Source of the DNA: JACVRW01 sp963716215
GTDB lineage: Bacteria; Actinomycetota; Thermoleophilia; Solirubrobacterales; Thermoleophilaceae
Direction of reading: 5' to 3'
Assembly (NCBI GenBank): GCA_963716215.1
Contig: OY970298.1
Location: forward strand, 2,480,001 to 2,544,000
Length of the DNA stretch: 64,000 nt
Shown here: positions 16,452 through 25,202 of the stretch, one piece after another
How the letters are laid out: each line of letters starts with the position of its first letter
How positions within the stretch are numbered: the first letter of the stretch is position 1
Notes under the pieces: model-generated
Databases searched by the model: none
Seen by the model: only the letters and a program-made list of their open reading frames with translations
Told to the model about the DNA's origin: nothing
Program-made: the position numbers and the translations under genes

Positions 16452-17825
16452 ATGGAACCCACGCTTACGGGCGACGCCATCCCAGCCATCGACACGGTCT
16501 GGGTGATGGTCGCCGCGATCCTCGTCATGTTCATGCAGGTCGGCTTCCTCTTCCTCGAGGTCGGCTTCTCGCGCATGAAGAACGCGGGCACGATCGTCCC
16601 CAAGATCCTGGCCAACTTCTCGATCGCGGCGCTCTGCTACTGGGCGGTGGGATTCGCGCTGGCATTCGGAGGCACGGGCTGGTTCGCCGGCACGGAGGGC
16701 ACGTTCCTCGGCACCAACAACGGCGACCTGTTCCCGGCGATGGCGTTCTCCGACGCCGCGGTGCCGGCCAAGTTCTTCTTCCAGTTCGTCTTCTGCGCGG
16801 TGTCGCTCGCGATCGTGTGGGGCACGACGATCGAGCGGATCAAGTTCGGGGCCTACCTGATCTACGCGGTCGTCTTCAGCTCGCTGATCTACCCGATCAT
16901 CAGCCACTGGATCTTCGGCGGCGGCTGGCTGCAGGCCAACTTCGGCATGCAGGACTTCGCCGGGTCGACGGTGGTCCATCTGATCGGCGCCACCGGAGCG
17001 CTGGCCGCGCTGCTGCTGCTCGGCCCGCGCCAGGGCAAGTACGGCAAGGACGGCTCGCCCAACGTGATCCCGGGGCACAACATGCCGCTGGTCGGCCTGG
17101 CCGTGCTGGTGCTCTGGTTCGGGTGGTTCGGCTTCAACGCCGGATCCACGCTCGGGGCGCTGGACGGGCGGTTCGCGGAGGTCGCTGTCGTCACCAACCT
17201 CGCCGCGGCGGCCGGTGTGCTCGGTGCGCTGCTGGCCAGTCAGCTGGCCGTGAGGACGTTCGACATCGGCATGGCCGGCAACGGCGCGATCGCCGCCCTG
17301 GTAGCCATCACTGCGCCTTCGGGCTACGTCGAGTACTGGGCGGCGCCGATCATCGGCGCGTTCGCCGGCGTGATCGTCGTGTTCTGCATCATCGCCATCG
17401 ACAAGGTCCTCGACGACCCGGTCGGCGCCCTCTCCGCGCACGGCGTGGCGGGCATCTGGGGCACGCTCGCCTGCGGGCTGTTCACCTCACCTCGCCTGGC
17501 GGCCTACAACGAGATCGGCGAGGGCGGCCTGTTCTACACCGGCTCGTTCGAGCAGCTCGGCGTGCAGGCGCTCGGCGTGGCGGCTGCGTTCACCACCGTC
17601 TTCGTCGTCAGCTTCCTCGTCTTCTACGCGATCAAGCGCACCCACGGGTTGCGCGTGGGCGTCGAGGAGGAGCGGCGCGGGCTCGACATCGTCGAGCACG
17701 GCATGTGGGGGTACCCGGAGCAGTTCATGCCGGTCCCAGGATCTGAGTACCACCCGCCGAACACCCCAGGGGCCAGGCACCGTGGACTCGCGGCGAGCCT
17801 CGCGGCCCGGACCCAGGAGGGTTAG
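16452..17825 (+). CDS. amt: Ammonium transporter (Amt)
   Basis: A 457-residue inner-membrane ammonium channel with about 11 hydrophobic helices. Family segments include FLFLEVGFSRMKNAG, KILANFS, the WIFGGGWL loop and the regulatory C-terminal tail RGLDIVEHGMWGYPEQF that contacts PII. ATG 16452 is used; the longer upstream frame would add a non-conserved basic segment. The next gene, glnB, starts directly after its stop, the classic amt-glnB pair in which PII blocks the channel when nitrogen is plentiful. Confidence 0.93.
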   Translation: MEPTLTGDAIPAIDTVWVMVAAILVMFMQVGFLFLEVGFSRMKNAGTIVPKILANFSIAALCYWAVGFALAFGGTGWFAGTEGTFLGTNNGDLFPAMAFSDAAVPAKFFFQFVFCAVSLAIVWGTTIERIKFGAYLIYAVVFSSLIYPIISHWIFGGGWLQANFGMQDFAGSTVVHLIGATGALAALLLLGPRQGKYGKDGSPNVIPGHNMPLVGLAVLVLWFGWFGFNAGSTLGALDGRFAEVAVVTNLAAAAGVLGALLASQLAVRTFDIGMAGNGAIAALVAITAPSGYVEYWAAPIIGAFAGVIVVFCIIAIDKVLDDPVGALSAHGVAGIWGTLACGLFTSPRLAAYNEIGEGGLFYTGSFEQLGVQALGVAAAFTTVFVVSFLVFYAIKRTHGLRVGVEEERRGLDIVEHGMWGYPEQFMPVPGSEYHPPNTPGARHRGLAASLAARTQEG

Positions 17826-18194
17826 ATGAAGAAGATCGAGGCAATCATCCGGCCGGACCGGCTCCAAGACGTCCAGGACGCGCTGGACGAGCTCGGCGTC
17901 TCCGGCCTGACCGTCAGCGACGTCGTCGGCTGCGGACGCCAGAAGGGCTACACCGAGCAGTACCGCGGCTCGCGGGCGAACATCTCGCTGCTGCCCAAGA
18001 TCAAGGTCGAATCCGTGGTGTCGCCCCACATGGTCGACGCGGCCGTCGACGCGATCGTGGGCGCCGCCCGCACCGGCGAGATCGGGGACGGGCGCGTGTT
18101 CGTCTACCCGGTGGAGAGCGCCATCCGCATCCGCACCGGCGAGAGCGGCCAGGACACGGTGACGCACGCCGAGGCGGAGGGCTGGGGGCACTGA
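17826..18194 (+). CDS. glnB: Nitrogen regulatory protein P-II
   Basis: A 122-residue trimeric PII signal protein. The N-terminus MKKIEAIIRPDRLQDV and the T-loop (QKGYTEQYRGSRANISLLPK) are intact, including the Tyr in EQYRGS at the usual modification position, and the B/C-loop segment GEIGDGRVFVYPVE for ATP/2-oxoglutarate binding. It senses 2-oxoglutarate and ATP/ADP and should regulate the adjacent Amt. The start abuts the amt stop, so both are cotranscribed. It might be GlnK rather than GlnB by the classical naming. Confidence 0.93.
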   Translation: MKKIEAIIRPDRLQDVQDALDELGVSGLTVSDVVGCGRQKGYTEQYRGSRANISLLPKIKVESVVSPHMVDAAVDAIVGAARTGEIGDGRVFVYPVESAIRIRTGESGQDTVTHAEAEGWGH

Positions 18195-18200
18195 ATGCAG

Positions 18201-18241
18201 CTGGGGGCTCGCGCCCCCAGACCCCCGCTACATCTGGCCGG
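18201..18241. repeat. Solo, inverted copy of the palindromic repeat family
   Basis: A 41-bp copy in inverted orientation of the element tandemly repeated at 19693-19854; 40 of 41 bases match. It contains the perfect hairpin CTGGGGGC (18201-18208) / GCCCCCAG (18213-18220) with loop TCGC. It starts 6 bp after the glnB stop and may end the amt-glnB transcript, though no T tract follows. Confidence 0.75.
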
Positions 18242-18281
18242 CCCCTCTAGGGCTCGCGCCCCCGCTGCGCTCCGGGCCCTC

Positions 18282-18332
18282 GAGTGTGGGCCCCCAACAT
18301 CTCCATATGCGTGATCCTCGGGGCCCACACTC
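18282..18332. repeat. 13-bp perfect inverted repeat before the PBP4-type gene
   Basis: GAGTGTGGGCCCC (18282-18294) and GGGGCCCACACTC (18320-18332) are perfect complements around a 25-bp centre. It lies 59 bp upstream of the D-Ala-D-Ala carboxypeptidase start, so it could act as an operator, an mRNA stem or an attenuator. Confidence 0.7.
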
Positions 18333-18390
18333 CCCGAATCGGCGCTCCCCGGGTTGATCCGGGCCGTGCGCTGCCGCGAAAGTACGTTTC

Positions 18391-19644
18391 ATGGCCCGCT
18401 CCGCGCTGCTCGCTGCCGTGCTCGCGCTCGCCGTCGGGGTCGCGCCTGCCTCCGCCGAGTCGCTGAAGGCGGCCCTCGCGCGTGACCTGCGCGCGGCCGG
18501 GCCCGCCTCTGGCGCTCATGTGCTCGACCTGACGAGCCACCGGGTCCTGTTCTCTGCCCGCGCCGACACCCGGCGCGTGATGATGTCCAACACGAAGCTG
18601 TTCACGACGGCGGCCGCCCTGGAGGCGCTTGGTCCGCGCACGCGCTTCGAGACGGCCGCCCTCGGGGCCGCCCCGATCGGCCCGGGCGGCGTGCTCGCCG
18701 GCGACCTCTACCTGCGCGGTGGTGGCGACCCGACCTTCGGCGACAGGACCACCGTCACCGCGGCGTTCGGCGGGCAGGGCACGTCCGTCGAGCAGCTCGT
18801 CGCGCGCCTGCGCGCCGCCGGTCTGAGCCAGGTCGTCGGCCGTGTCGTCGGCGACGGCTCTCTCTTCGACTCGGAGCTCGGCCCACCCGGCTGGCAGCTC
18901 AACGACTCCCCGCCCGGCCCGGTGGACGCCCTTCAGTTCAACCGCGGGATCACCGGGCAGGGTCCCTTCGGTCCGATGTTCGCCCCCGACCCGGCTGCGT
19001 TCGCCGCGGACGGCCTCCAAAAGGCCCTGGTCGCGGCCGGCGTCTCCGTCGGCGGCAGCTCATCGGCGGGAGTCACCCCGGCGGCGGCCGTGCCGTTGGC
19101 CGCGGTCGAGTCGCCCCCGATGTCGACCCTGGTCCGCCTGATCAACAAGCCTTCCGACAACCTGCTCGCGGAGACGATCGCCAAGCAGCTCGGGCTGAAG
19201 GCGAGCGGGAGTGGCACCCGCAGGGCCGGCGTAGCGGCCGCGCTGCGGTTCGGCCGGCGGCTGGGCGTGCGGGCCGAGATCCACACCGGGTCCGGCGCCT
19301 TCCCCTTCCCCCGGGCCACCCCGCGCGGGCTCGTGAAGCTGCTGGTGGCTCTACGCCGCCTGAAGACGTTCCGCCACCTGCGCGCCTCGCTCCCGATCGC
19401 CGGACGCGACGGCACGCTGGCCGACCGCATGCGCAAAGCGCCCGCTCGCGACCGCTGCTCGGCCAAGACGGGCTCGCACTTCTCGAACACCCAGTCTGAG
19501 CAGGCGAGTGTCCTGTCGGGCTACTGCCGCGCCCGCGGCGGCCACCTCGTCGTCTTCTCGCTGATGATGAACGGGATGCCCGACGTGCTGGTCGCCCGAC
19601 GCCTGCAGGATCGGATGGTGCAGGCGATCGCCGCCCGTCGCTGA
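18391..19644 (+). CDS. dacB: Secreted D-alanyl-D-alanine carboxypeptidase / PBP4-type (peptidase S13)
   Basis: A 417-residue exported enzyme with a signal peptide (residues 1-22). The three penicillin-binding motifs are present: SNTK (SxxK, nucleophile Ser) near residues 67-70, SDN near 254-256 and KTG near 361-363. It trims pentapeptides or cleaves crosslinks in peptidoglycan. It is flanked by copies of the palindromic repeat on both sides and lies among other envelope enzymes. Confidence 0.88.
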   Translation: MARSALLAAVLALAVGVAPASAESLKAALARDLRAAGPASGAHVLDLTSHRVLFSARADTRRVMMSNTKLFTTAAALEALGPRTRFETAALGAAPIGPGGVLAGDLYLRGGGDPTFGDRTTVTAAFGGQGTSVEQLVARLRAAGLSQVVGRVVGDGSLFDSELGPPGWQLNDSPPGPVDALQFNRGITGQGPFGPMFAPDPAAFAADGLQKALVAAGVSVGGSSSAGVTPAAAVPLAAVESPPMSTLVRLINKPSDNLLAETIAKQLGLKASGSGTRRAGVAAALRFGRRLGVRAEIHTGSGAFPFPRATPRGLVKLLVALRRLKTFRHLRASLPIAGRDGTLADRMRKAPARDRCSAKTGSHFSNTQSEQASVLSGYCRARGGHLVVFSLMMNGMPDVLVARRLQDRMVQAIAARR

Positions 19645-19692
19645 GCGAACCGGCCAGGCTTCAGCGGGGGGCCGCGGGGCGCGAGCCCGAGA

Positions 19693-19854
19693 GGCACCGG
19701 CCAGATGTAGCGGGGGCCTGGGGGCGCGAGCCCCCAGATGCCATCAGGCACCGGCCAGATGTAGCGGGGGCCTGGGGGCGCGAGCCCCCAGATGCCATCA
19801 GGCACCGGCCAGATGTAGCGGGGGCCTGGGGGCGTGAGCCCCCAGATGCAATCA
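19693..19854. repeat. Three tandem 54-bp palindromic repeats
   Basis: Three head-to-tail copies begin at 19693, 19747 and 19801, period exactly 54 bp, and a degraded copy precedes them (about 19649-19692). Each contains CTGGGGGC-GCGA-GCCCCCAG, an 8-bp perfect stem with a GNRA loop; in the third copy the loop is GTGA, still GNRA. The array fills the gap between two convergent genes and reaches into the stop codon of the histidine kinase, so it may serve as a double-strand terminator or REP-like element. Confidence 0.9.
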
Positions 19855-21588
19855 GGGCGCGCCGTGCACCCGCTCCGCCCAGGTGTGCGACCACGGGGCG
19901 GCCTTCAGCGCGAGCGCCACGGCTGAGCCCAGCATCACCCAGGCGGGCCAGAAGTACGAGGCTCCGGTCGCCAGCCAGATCCCGACCAGAAATACGTTCA
20001 CGATCGCGAGCCGGCCCGCGGTTCCCTTCACAGCCCGTTGCCGATTCAGCGCGCGGGCGTCCGCGCCGCCGGCCAGGTCGGAGCGCCGCGCCGGCGGGAT
20101 GCCCAGGACTCCCCACGCATCCAGGGCCGCGGCGAGACCGAGACCGAGCAGCGGCCACACCGGCCATTTGTTGGGCGCCCCCGTGAGGCCCCAGACCGCG
20201 AGGATGATCAGCGCGCTGCAGCCCAGCAGCGTCAGGCGGACGCGCAAGCCGCGAACCCGGCGCTCCTGCAGCCGCTCGGCGTCCGCCTCGCTGAGGGCCT
20301 GGTGAGGAGCCTGCCCCGGCTCGGGCTCGCCAGCCCGCTCCACGAGCGGTATCGCGGCGCGCACGCGCGTTCCCTGGCCCGGCACGCTCTCGACCGCCAG
20401 CTTGCCGTCGAGCGCTCCCACACGGTCCTGGAGGCCCTGAAGGCCCGATCCGCCCCCGAGGCGCGCGCCGCCGACGCCGTCATCGGTGACGTTCACCAGC
20501 AAGTGCCCGTCCTGCGGCGTCACGGCCACCGTGGCGCCGGTGGCCTGCGCGTGCTTGCCGATGTTCGCCAGGCATTCGGAGACGACGAAGTAGGCGGCCG
20601 CCTCGACCTGCTCGGGGAGCCGTTCGGCCGGGGCGGCCGTGACCTCCACCGGCACCGAGGCGCGAGCGGCCAGGTCGTCCAGCGCCGCGGCGAGTCCCCG
20701 GTTGGTGAGGATCGCCGGGTGGATGCCGCGGGCGAGGTCGCGCAGGTCCTTCAGCGCCAGGCCCGCCTCGTCGCCGGCCCTGCGCACCAGCTCGGCGGCG
20801 TCCGCCTCCCCGGCCGCCGCGCGCTTCTCGGCGGTGCGCAGCGTCAGGGCGAGCGCGACGAGGCGCTGCTGCGCCCCGTCGTGCAGGTCGCGCTCGATGC
20901 GCCGGCGCTCCGCGTCGGCCGCCTCGATCAAGCGCGAGCGAGCGTCGCGCAGGTCGGACATCTGCGCGGTCACGGCCGGGTCGACGTTCGAGCCGAGCAG
21001 CACCTCGGCGTAGCTCGTGTACACCCGCCCGAGCGCTCCCAGCGCCGGGATGCCGAGCACCAGCACCAGCGCCCCGACCGGCATCAGGGCGAGCGCCTGC
21101 CAGAGCGCGTCGACGCGGAAGATGCCCACCTCCACGCCGTCGGGGACCGCCCAGTACCAGGCGGGCAGCGTCAGCGCCTGGAGCCCCACGCCGAGCACGA
21201 CGGCGGTGACGATCAGCGACACCAGCCCGAATGGGAACTGCAGCAGCAGGAACGCCAGGTCCTTCCAGGTCGCCGGGTCGGCCAGCCGCGCCCGCAGGCG
21301 CGCCCACCACGAGCCGCCGGGCGGTACCGGGCGGTAGGGACTTGGGATCGTGGTGCCGGTCAGCGCGGCGATCGCCCGCCGCTCCGCCTCGGCGAGCCAG
21401 CCCCATGCGTAGACGGAGCCGATCAGGATCGGGATGCCGATCAGCGTCACCGCCAGGCCCACCCCCAGCGCGATGGTGGTCACCAGCAGGACGAACTCGA
21501 AGATGCCGAGCACGCCCGCCAGCAGCAGGTAGCCGATGCGGCCATAGGTGCGCGGGTCGGCCAGCTCCCTCTTGAGCCGTGCGATCAC
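19852..21588 (-). CDS. Membrane sensor histidine kinase (NarL-type)
   Basis: A 578-residue kinase. Two copies of a putative-sensor helical domain lie at about 15-85 and 100-205, followed by HisKA_3 with the phospho-accepting His in RDLHDGAQQRLVALAL (about residue 247) and a HATPase with NIGKHAQATG and DDGVGGARLGGGSGLQGLQDRV. Two further hydrophobic segments at the C-terminus (about 450-480 and 530-565) form an unusual 2TM tail. No response regulator gene lies nearby, so its partner is encoded elsewhere. Confidence 0.85.
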   Translation of the reverse strand: MIARLKRELADPRTYGRIGYLLLAGVLGIFEFVLLVTTIALGVGLAVTLIGIPILIGSVYAWGWLAEAERRAIAALTGTTIPSPYRPVPPGGSWWARLRARLADPATWKDLAFLLLQFPFGLVSLIVTAVVLGVGLQALTLPAWYWAVPDGVEVGIFRVDALWQALALMPVGALVLVLGIPALGALGRVYTSYAEVLLGSNVDPAVTAQMSDLRDARSRLIEAADAERRRIERDLHDGAQQRLVALALTLRTAEKRAAAGEADAAELVRRAGDEAGLALKDLRDLARGIHPAILTNRGLAAALDDLAARASVPVEVTAAPAERLPEQVEAAAYFVVSECLANIGKHAQATGATVAVTPQDGHLLVNVTDDGVGGARLGGGSGLQGLQDRVGALDGKLAVESVPGQGTRVRAAIPLVERAGEPEPGQAPHQALSEADAERLQERRVRGLRVRLTLLGCSALIILAVWGLTGAPNKWPVWPLLGLGLAAALDAWGVLGIPPARRSDLAGGADARALNRQRAVKGTAGRLAIVNVFLVGIWLATGASYFWPAWVMLGSAVALALKAAPWSHTWAERVHGAP

Positions 21589-21625
21589 AGAACGGCCAAT
21601 CTAAGGCCACGAACGGTCCCGGTCA

Positions 21626-21641
21626 GTACGGAAAGCCGTAC
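21626..21641. repeat. Small inverted repeat GTACGG-aaag-CCGTAC
   Basis: A perfect 6-bp dyad in the 82-bp gap between the divergent histidine kinase and beta-lactamase-like genes. It could be an operator for either; no regulator is identified. Confidence 0.35.
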
Positions 21642-21670
21642 CGGCTGGTGCGCATGGGACGATCCGCCCA

Positions 21671-22765
21671 GTGGGTCACAGGCGCGTACTCGTCTTCGCG
21701 GCCCTGGCGGGTGCCCTGGTCCTCGCCGTGGCGCCCGCCGGCGCCGACCGTGCGGCCGGCCGCGGCGTGCTCGCCCTGACCCACCGGCTCGACCTTTCAG
21801 AGGGTCGCTACATCGAGGGCGCCGTGTCCTACCTGCGCGTGCGCGACGGCCGCCGGATCGTGTTCCGGCGCGCGCGTCCCGGCCCGATCGAGGCCCGGCT
21901 GCGTCCGCGCGCGGGCCTCTACCGGGTGACCAGCTTCCAGCGTCCCTGCGACGGCAACTGCTCGACGCTCGATCCGCCAGTGGACCGCTGCTCGCGCCGG
22001 GTGCGCGTGTTCGCGGGCGAGACCAGCCAGGTGCGCGCCGTGACCCGCCCCGGGCGCGGCTGTCGCATGCGCGTTGTCGAGCCCGACGCCTTCCCCACCG
22101 CGCGGGGCGTCCGGGCGGCTCGCCGGTACATCCGCCGTCGGGGGCTCGCCTCGTTCGCGCTGATCGACTCCCACGGTCGCCTGCGTGGCGTCGCGCCTCA
22201 TCGCACCTTCGTCTCCGCGAGCGTGACCAAGGCCATGCTGCTGGTGGCCCGGCTGCGCCAGCTCGGCAACCACCTGCCGCGCGGTACGGACCGGGCCGTG
22301 CTCGAGCCGATGATCAGGGTGTCGGACAACGCCAGCGCGGGCGCGGCCTACGGATGGGTCGGCGACGCGGGGCTGCTCGAGGTCGCGAAGCGGGCGCGGA
22401 TGCGGGACCTGAGCCTCGGCAGGCACTGGGCTGCGGTCCACTTCAGCGCCGCCGACCAGGCCCGCTTCTTCCTGCATTTCGACGCGCTGGTGCCGCCCCG
22501 GTCGCGTGCCTACGCACGTCAGCTGCTGTCGTCGATCGTCCGCTACCAGCGCTGGGGCTTCTCGCGTTTCGCCCGGCGGGACGGCTGGCACACGTACTTC
22601 AAGGGCGGCTGGCGCGACACCGAGCTGGGCGCGCTCGTGCACGAGGCCGCGCTGTTCGAGCGCGGCGGGCAGCGCTTCTCGCTGGCCGTGCTCACCGACG
22701 GCAACCGGTCGCACGACTACGGCACGGCGACGCTGCGCGGCGTGGCGCGGCGCGTGTTCCGATGA
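21671..22765 (+). CDS. Secreted beta-lactamase-like serine hydrolase
   Basis: A 364-residue exported protein from GTG 21671 with a signal peptide (about 1-26). The C-terminal half has class A beta-lactamase-like motifs: SVTK (SxxK) in SASVTKAM, SDN in RVSDNASAG, and KGG in YFKGGWRD (KTG equivalent). The N-terminal 130 residues form a Cys-containing beta domain. It may be a peptidoglycan-acting hydrolase rather than a resistance enzyme. The next gene, a VanX-like dipeptidase, is coupled by an ATGA overlap. Confidence 0.75.
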   Translation: MGHRRVLVFAALAGALVLAVAPAGADRAAGRGVLALTHRLDLSEGRYIEGAVSYLRVRDGRRIVFRRARPGPIEARLRPRAGLYRVTSFQRPCDGNCSTLDPPVDRCSRRVRVFAGETSQVRAVTRPGRGCRMRVVEPDAFPTARGVRAARRYIRRRGLASFALIDSHGRLRGVAPHRTFVSASVTKAMLLVARLRQLGNHLPRGTDRAVLEPMIRVSDNASAGAAYGWVGDAGLLEVAKRARMRDLSLGRHWAAVHFSAADQARFFLHFDALVPPRSRAYARQLLSSIVRYQRWGFSRFARRDGWHTYFKGGWRDTELGALVHEAALFERGGQRFSLAVLTDGNRSHDYGTATLRGVARRVFR

Positions 22766-23400
22766 ACCTGGCAGCGCTCGCCGCCGCCGTCGTGCTGGCG
22801 GCCGCCGGCTCCCCCGACACCCGTCGCGCCGGGCTGGTGGACGTGCACCGCTACGCGCCCGCGGTCGGCGTGGAGCTCGTCTACCGGACGCGCCGCAACC
22901 TGACCGGCAGGCGGCTGCCCGGCTACTGCCGCGACTGGGCGCTGCTGCTGGACCCCGCGGCTCGCGACCTTGGCCGCGTGCAGCGCCGCCTGCGTCGGCA
23001 GGGGGTGGGGCTGCTGGTGCTCGACGCCTACCGGCCGGCGCGCGCCACCCGGGCGCTGGTGCGGTGGGCGCGCGACAGCGGCCGCGGCGACCTGGTCGGC
23101 ACCTACATCGCCAGCCGCAGCCGCCACAACACCGGCACCGCGGTGGACCTGACGCTCGTGCGGGCGGCCGACGGCAAGCGCCTACGGATGGGCTCGGGCT
23201 ACGACGACCTCGGCCCGCGGGCCCACACCCGCAACGCTTCAGGCAGGGCGCTACGCAACCGCCTGGTGCTGGAGCGTGCCATGGAGCGCTTCGGCTACAC
23301 CGGCTACTGGCGCGAGTGGTGGCACTTCGAGCACCGCGTACAGAGCACTCGATACCTGGACCTGACGCTCGGCTGCGGGCCGCCTAGGCACCCGCGATAA
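22762..23400 (+). CDS. Secreted D-Ala-D-Ala dipeptidase / M15 peptidase (VanX-like)
   Basis: A 212-residue zinc peptidase with a short signal sequence. The metal-binding pattern SRHNTGTAVDLTL (SxHxxGxAxD) and the EWWHFEH motif with the third ligand and catalytic Glu are intact. It should cleave D-Ala-D-Ala or related muropeptides. ATG 22762 overlaps the stop of the serine hydrolase (ATGA), so both are translated together. The domain is alone, without the regulators that accompany vancomycin resistance clusters, so a housekeeping wall function is likelier. Confidence 0.85.
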   Translation: MNLAALAAAVVLAAAGSPDTRRAGLVDVHRYAPAVGVELVYRTRRNLTGRRLPGYCRDWALLLDPAARDLGRVQRRLRRQGVGLLVLDAYRPARATRALVRWARDSGRGDLVGTYIASRSRHNTGTAVDLTLVRAADGKRLRMGSGYDDLGPRAHTRNASGRALRNRLVLERAMERFGYTGYWREWWHFEHRVQSTRYLDLTLGCGPPRHPR

Positions 23401-23407
23401 TGGGTGC

Positions 23408-25198
23408 ATGCCGACCGGATCCGGCCTTCTGAAAGTCGCGCTCGCGCAGATCAACGCCACCGTCGGCGACATCGACGGCAACGCGGGCAAGATCGCCGAC
23501 GGGATCGCGTCGGCGCGCGAGCAGGGCGCGTCGCTGGTGGTGTTCCCAGAGCTCGCCCTGAGCGGCTACCCGCCCGAAGACCTGCTGCTGAAGACGTCGT
23601 TCCTCCAGCGCTGCGCGGACGCGCTGGAGGACCTGGCCGCGCAGACGCAGGGAATCGTGGCGCTAGTGGGCTTTCCCGAAAGCGCGGAGGACGTCTACAA
23701 CGCGGCCGCCGTGCTCGCCGACGGCCAGGTGGCCGCCGTCTACCGCAAGATGTACCTGCCCAACTACGGCGTCTTCGACGAGCAGCGCTACTTCCAGACG
23801 GGCGCCGAGGCGGGCATCTTCGAGCTCAACGGGATCCCGATCGGGGTGACCGTCTGCGAGGACATCTGGGAGCCCGGACCGCCGGCGATGACCGAGGCGC
23901 TGGCAGGGGCGCAGGTGATCGTCAACCTGTCCGCGTCGCCCTACCGAATCGGCTACGGGCACGGGCGCGAGCGGATGCTGGCCCAGCGCGCGGTGGACAA
24001 CCTCGCCGCGGTGGTGTTCGTGAACACCGTGGGCGGCCAGGACGAGCTCGTGTTCGACGGGCACAGCCTCGCCATCGACCAGGACGGTCGCGTGCTGGCG
24101 CGCTGTCCGCAATTCGAGGAGAGCCTGGTGCTGTGCACGATCGATCCGCGCGAGGTGTCCTCCGCGCGGCTGCGTGACACCCGCCATCGCGCCAACGTGC
24201 GCCGCCAGCGCCGTGCCAACACGGTGGCGGAGCCGCCCGCGGTGCACCTCGCGAGCCTCGAGGTGCCCGACAGCGGCGTGACCGTGGGCGGCGCGGTCGC
24301 CCCCCTGCTCGACCCCGAGCCCGAGGTCTATGCGGCCCTTCGCACCGGCCTGCGTGACTACGTCGACAAGAACGGCTTCGACCACGTGGTGCTAGGGCTG
24401 TCGGGCGGCATCGATTCGGCCCTGGTCGCGCTCGTCGCGACCGACGCGCTCGGTCCGGAGCGAGTCACCTGCGTCTCGATGCCGTCGCCGTACTCGAGCG
24501 AGGGCACGCGGGCGGACGCAGCCGCGATCGCCGCGAATCTCGGCGTGGACTTCCGCGAGATCCCAATCGCCGACGCGATGGACGCCTACACGGCCATGCT
24601 GGCCGAGTCGTTCTCGGGGCGCGAGCCCGACATCGCCGAGGAGAACGTGCAGGCGCGCATCCGCGGCAACCTGGTGATGGCGCTCTCCAACAAGTTCGGC
24701 TGGCTGGTGCTGGCCACCGGCAACAAGTCCGAGCTGTCGGTGGGCTACGCGACCCTCTACGGGGACATGGCGGGTGGCTTCGCGGTCCTCAAGGACGTCT
24801 TCAAGGGCTGGGTGTACCGGCTGGTGCGCTGGCGCAACGCCCAGCACGACGCGGAGCTGGTGCCGGAGAGCGTGCTGGAGCGACCGCCGTCGGCGGAGCT
24901 GCGCGCGGACCAGCGCGACGACGACTCGCTGCCCGCGTACGACGTGCTGGACGCGATCCTCGCCGGCTATGTCGAGGAGGACCTCGACGCGGTGGAGCTG
25001 GTGCGTCGCGGCCTGCCCGCGGACGAGGTGGATCGCGTGATCCGGATGGTCGATCGGGCCGAGTACAAGCGCCGGCAGGCCCCGCCCGGGATCAAGGTGT
25101 CCACGAAGGCCTTCGGCCGCGACCGCCGCCTGCCGATCACGAACCGGTACGAGGGGCGCGCCGAAACCCCGCAGCGACGGCTGCGGGCGCTGCAGTGA
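23408..25198 (+). CDS. nadE: Glutamine-dependent NAD+ synthetase
   Basis: A 596-residue two-domain enzyme. The N-terminal nitrilase-type amidase carries the catalytic triad Glu48, Lys114, Cys150 (VCEDIW), which frees ammonia from glutamine. The C-terminal synthetase has the ATP pyrophosphatase P-loop SGGIDS at residues 332-337. It converts deamido-NAD to NAD. Starts 8 bp after the VanX-like gene, but the function is unrelated. Confidence 0.95.
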   Translation: MPTGSGLLKVALAQINATVGDIDGNAGKIADGIASAREQGASLVVFPELALSGYPPEDLLLKTSFLQRCADALEDLAAQTQGIVALVGFPESAEDVYNAAAVLADGQVAAVYRKMYLPNYGVFDEQRYFQTGAEAGIFELNGIPIGVTVCEDIWEPGPPAMTEALAGAQVIVNLSASPYRIGYGHGRERMLAQRAVDNLAAVVFVNTVGGQDELVFDGHSLAIDQDGRVLARCPQFEESLVLCTIDPREVSSARLRDTRHRANVRRQRRANTVAEPPAVHLASLEVPDSGVTVGGAVAPLLDPEPEVYAALRTGLRDYVDKNGFDHVVLGLSGGIDSALVALVATDALGPERVTCVSMPSPYSSEGTRADAAAIAANLGVDFREIPIADAMDAYTAMLAESFSGREPDIAEENVQARIRGNLVMALSNKFGWLVLATGNKSELSVGYATLYGDMAGGFAVLKDVFKGWVYRLVRWRNAQHDAELVPESVLERPPSAELRADQRDDDSLPAYDVLDAILAGYVEEDLDAVELVRRGLPADEVDRVIRMVDRAEYKRRQAPPGIKVSTKAFGRDRRLPITNRYEGRAETPQRRLRALQ

Positions 25199-25202
25199 GC
25201 TG

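Noticed and set aside
19693..19854. CRISPR array
   Set aside because: The copies are directly adjacent with no variable spacers, so it is a tandem repeat.
20038..21670. Long plus-strand frame running into the VanX-like gene
   Set aside because: It is antisense to the histidine kinase; only the part from ATG 22762 shows conserved motifs.
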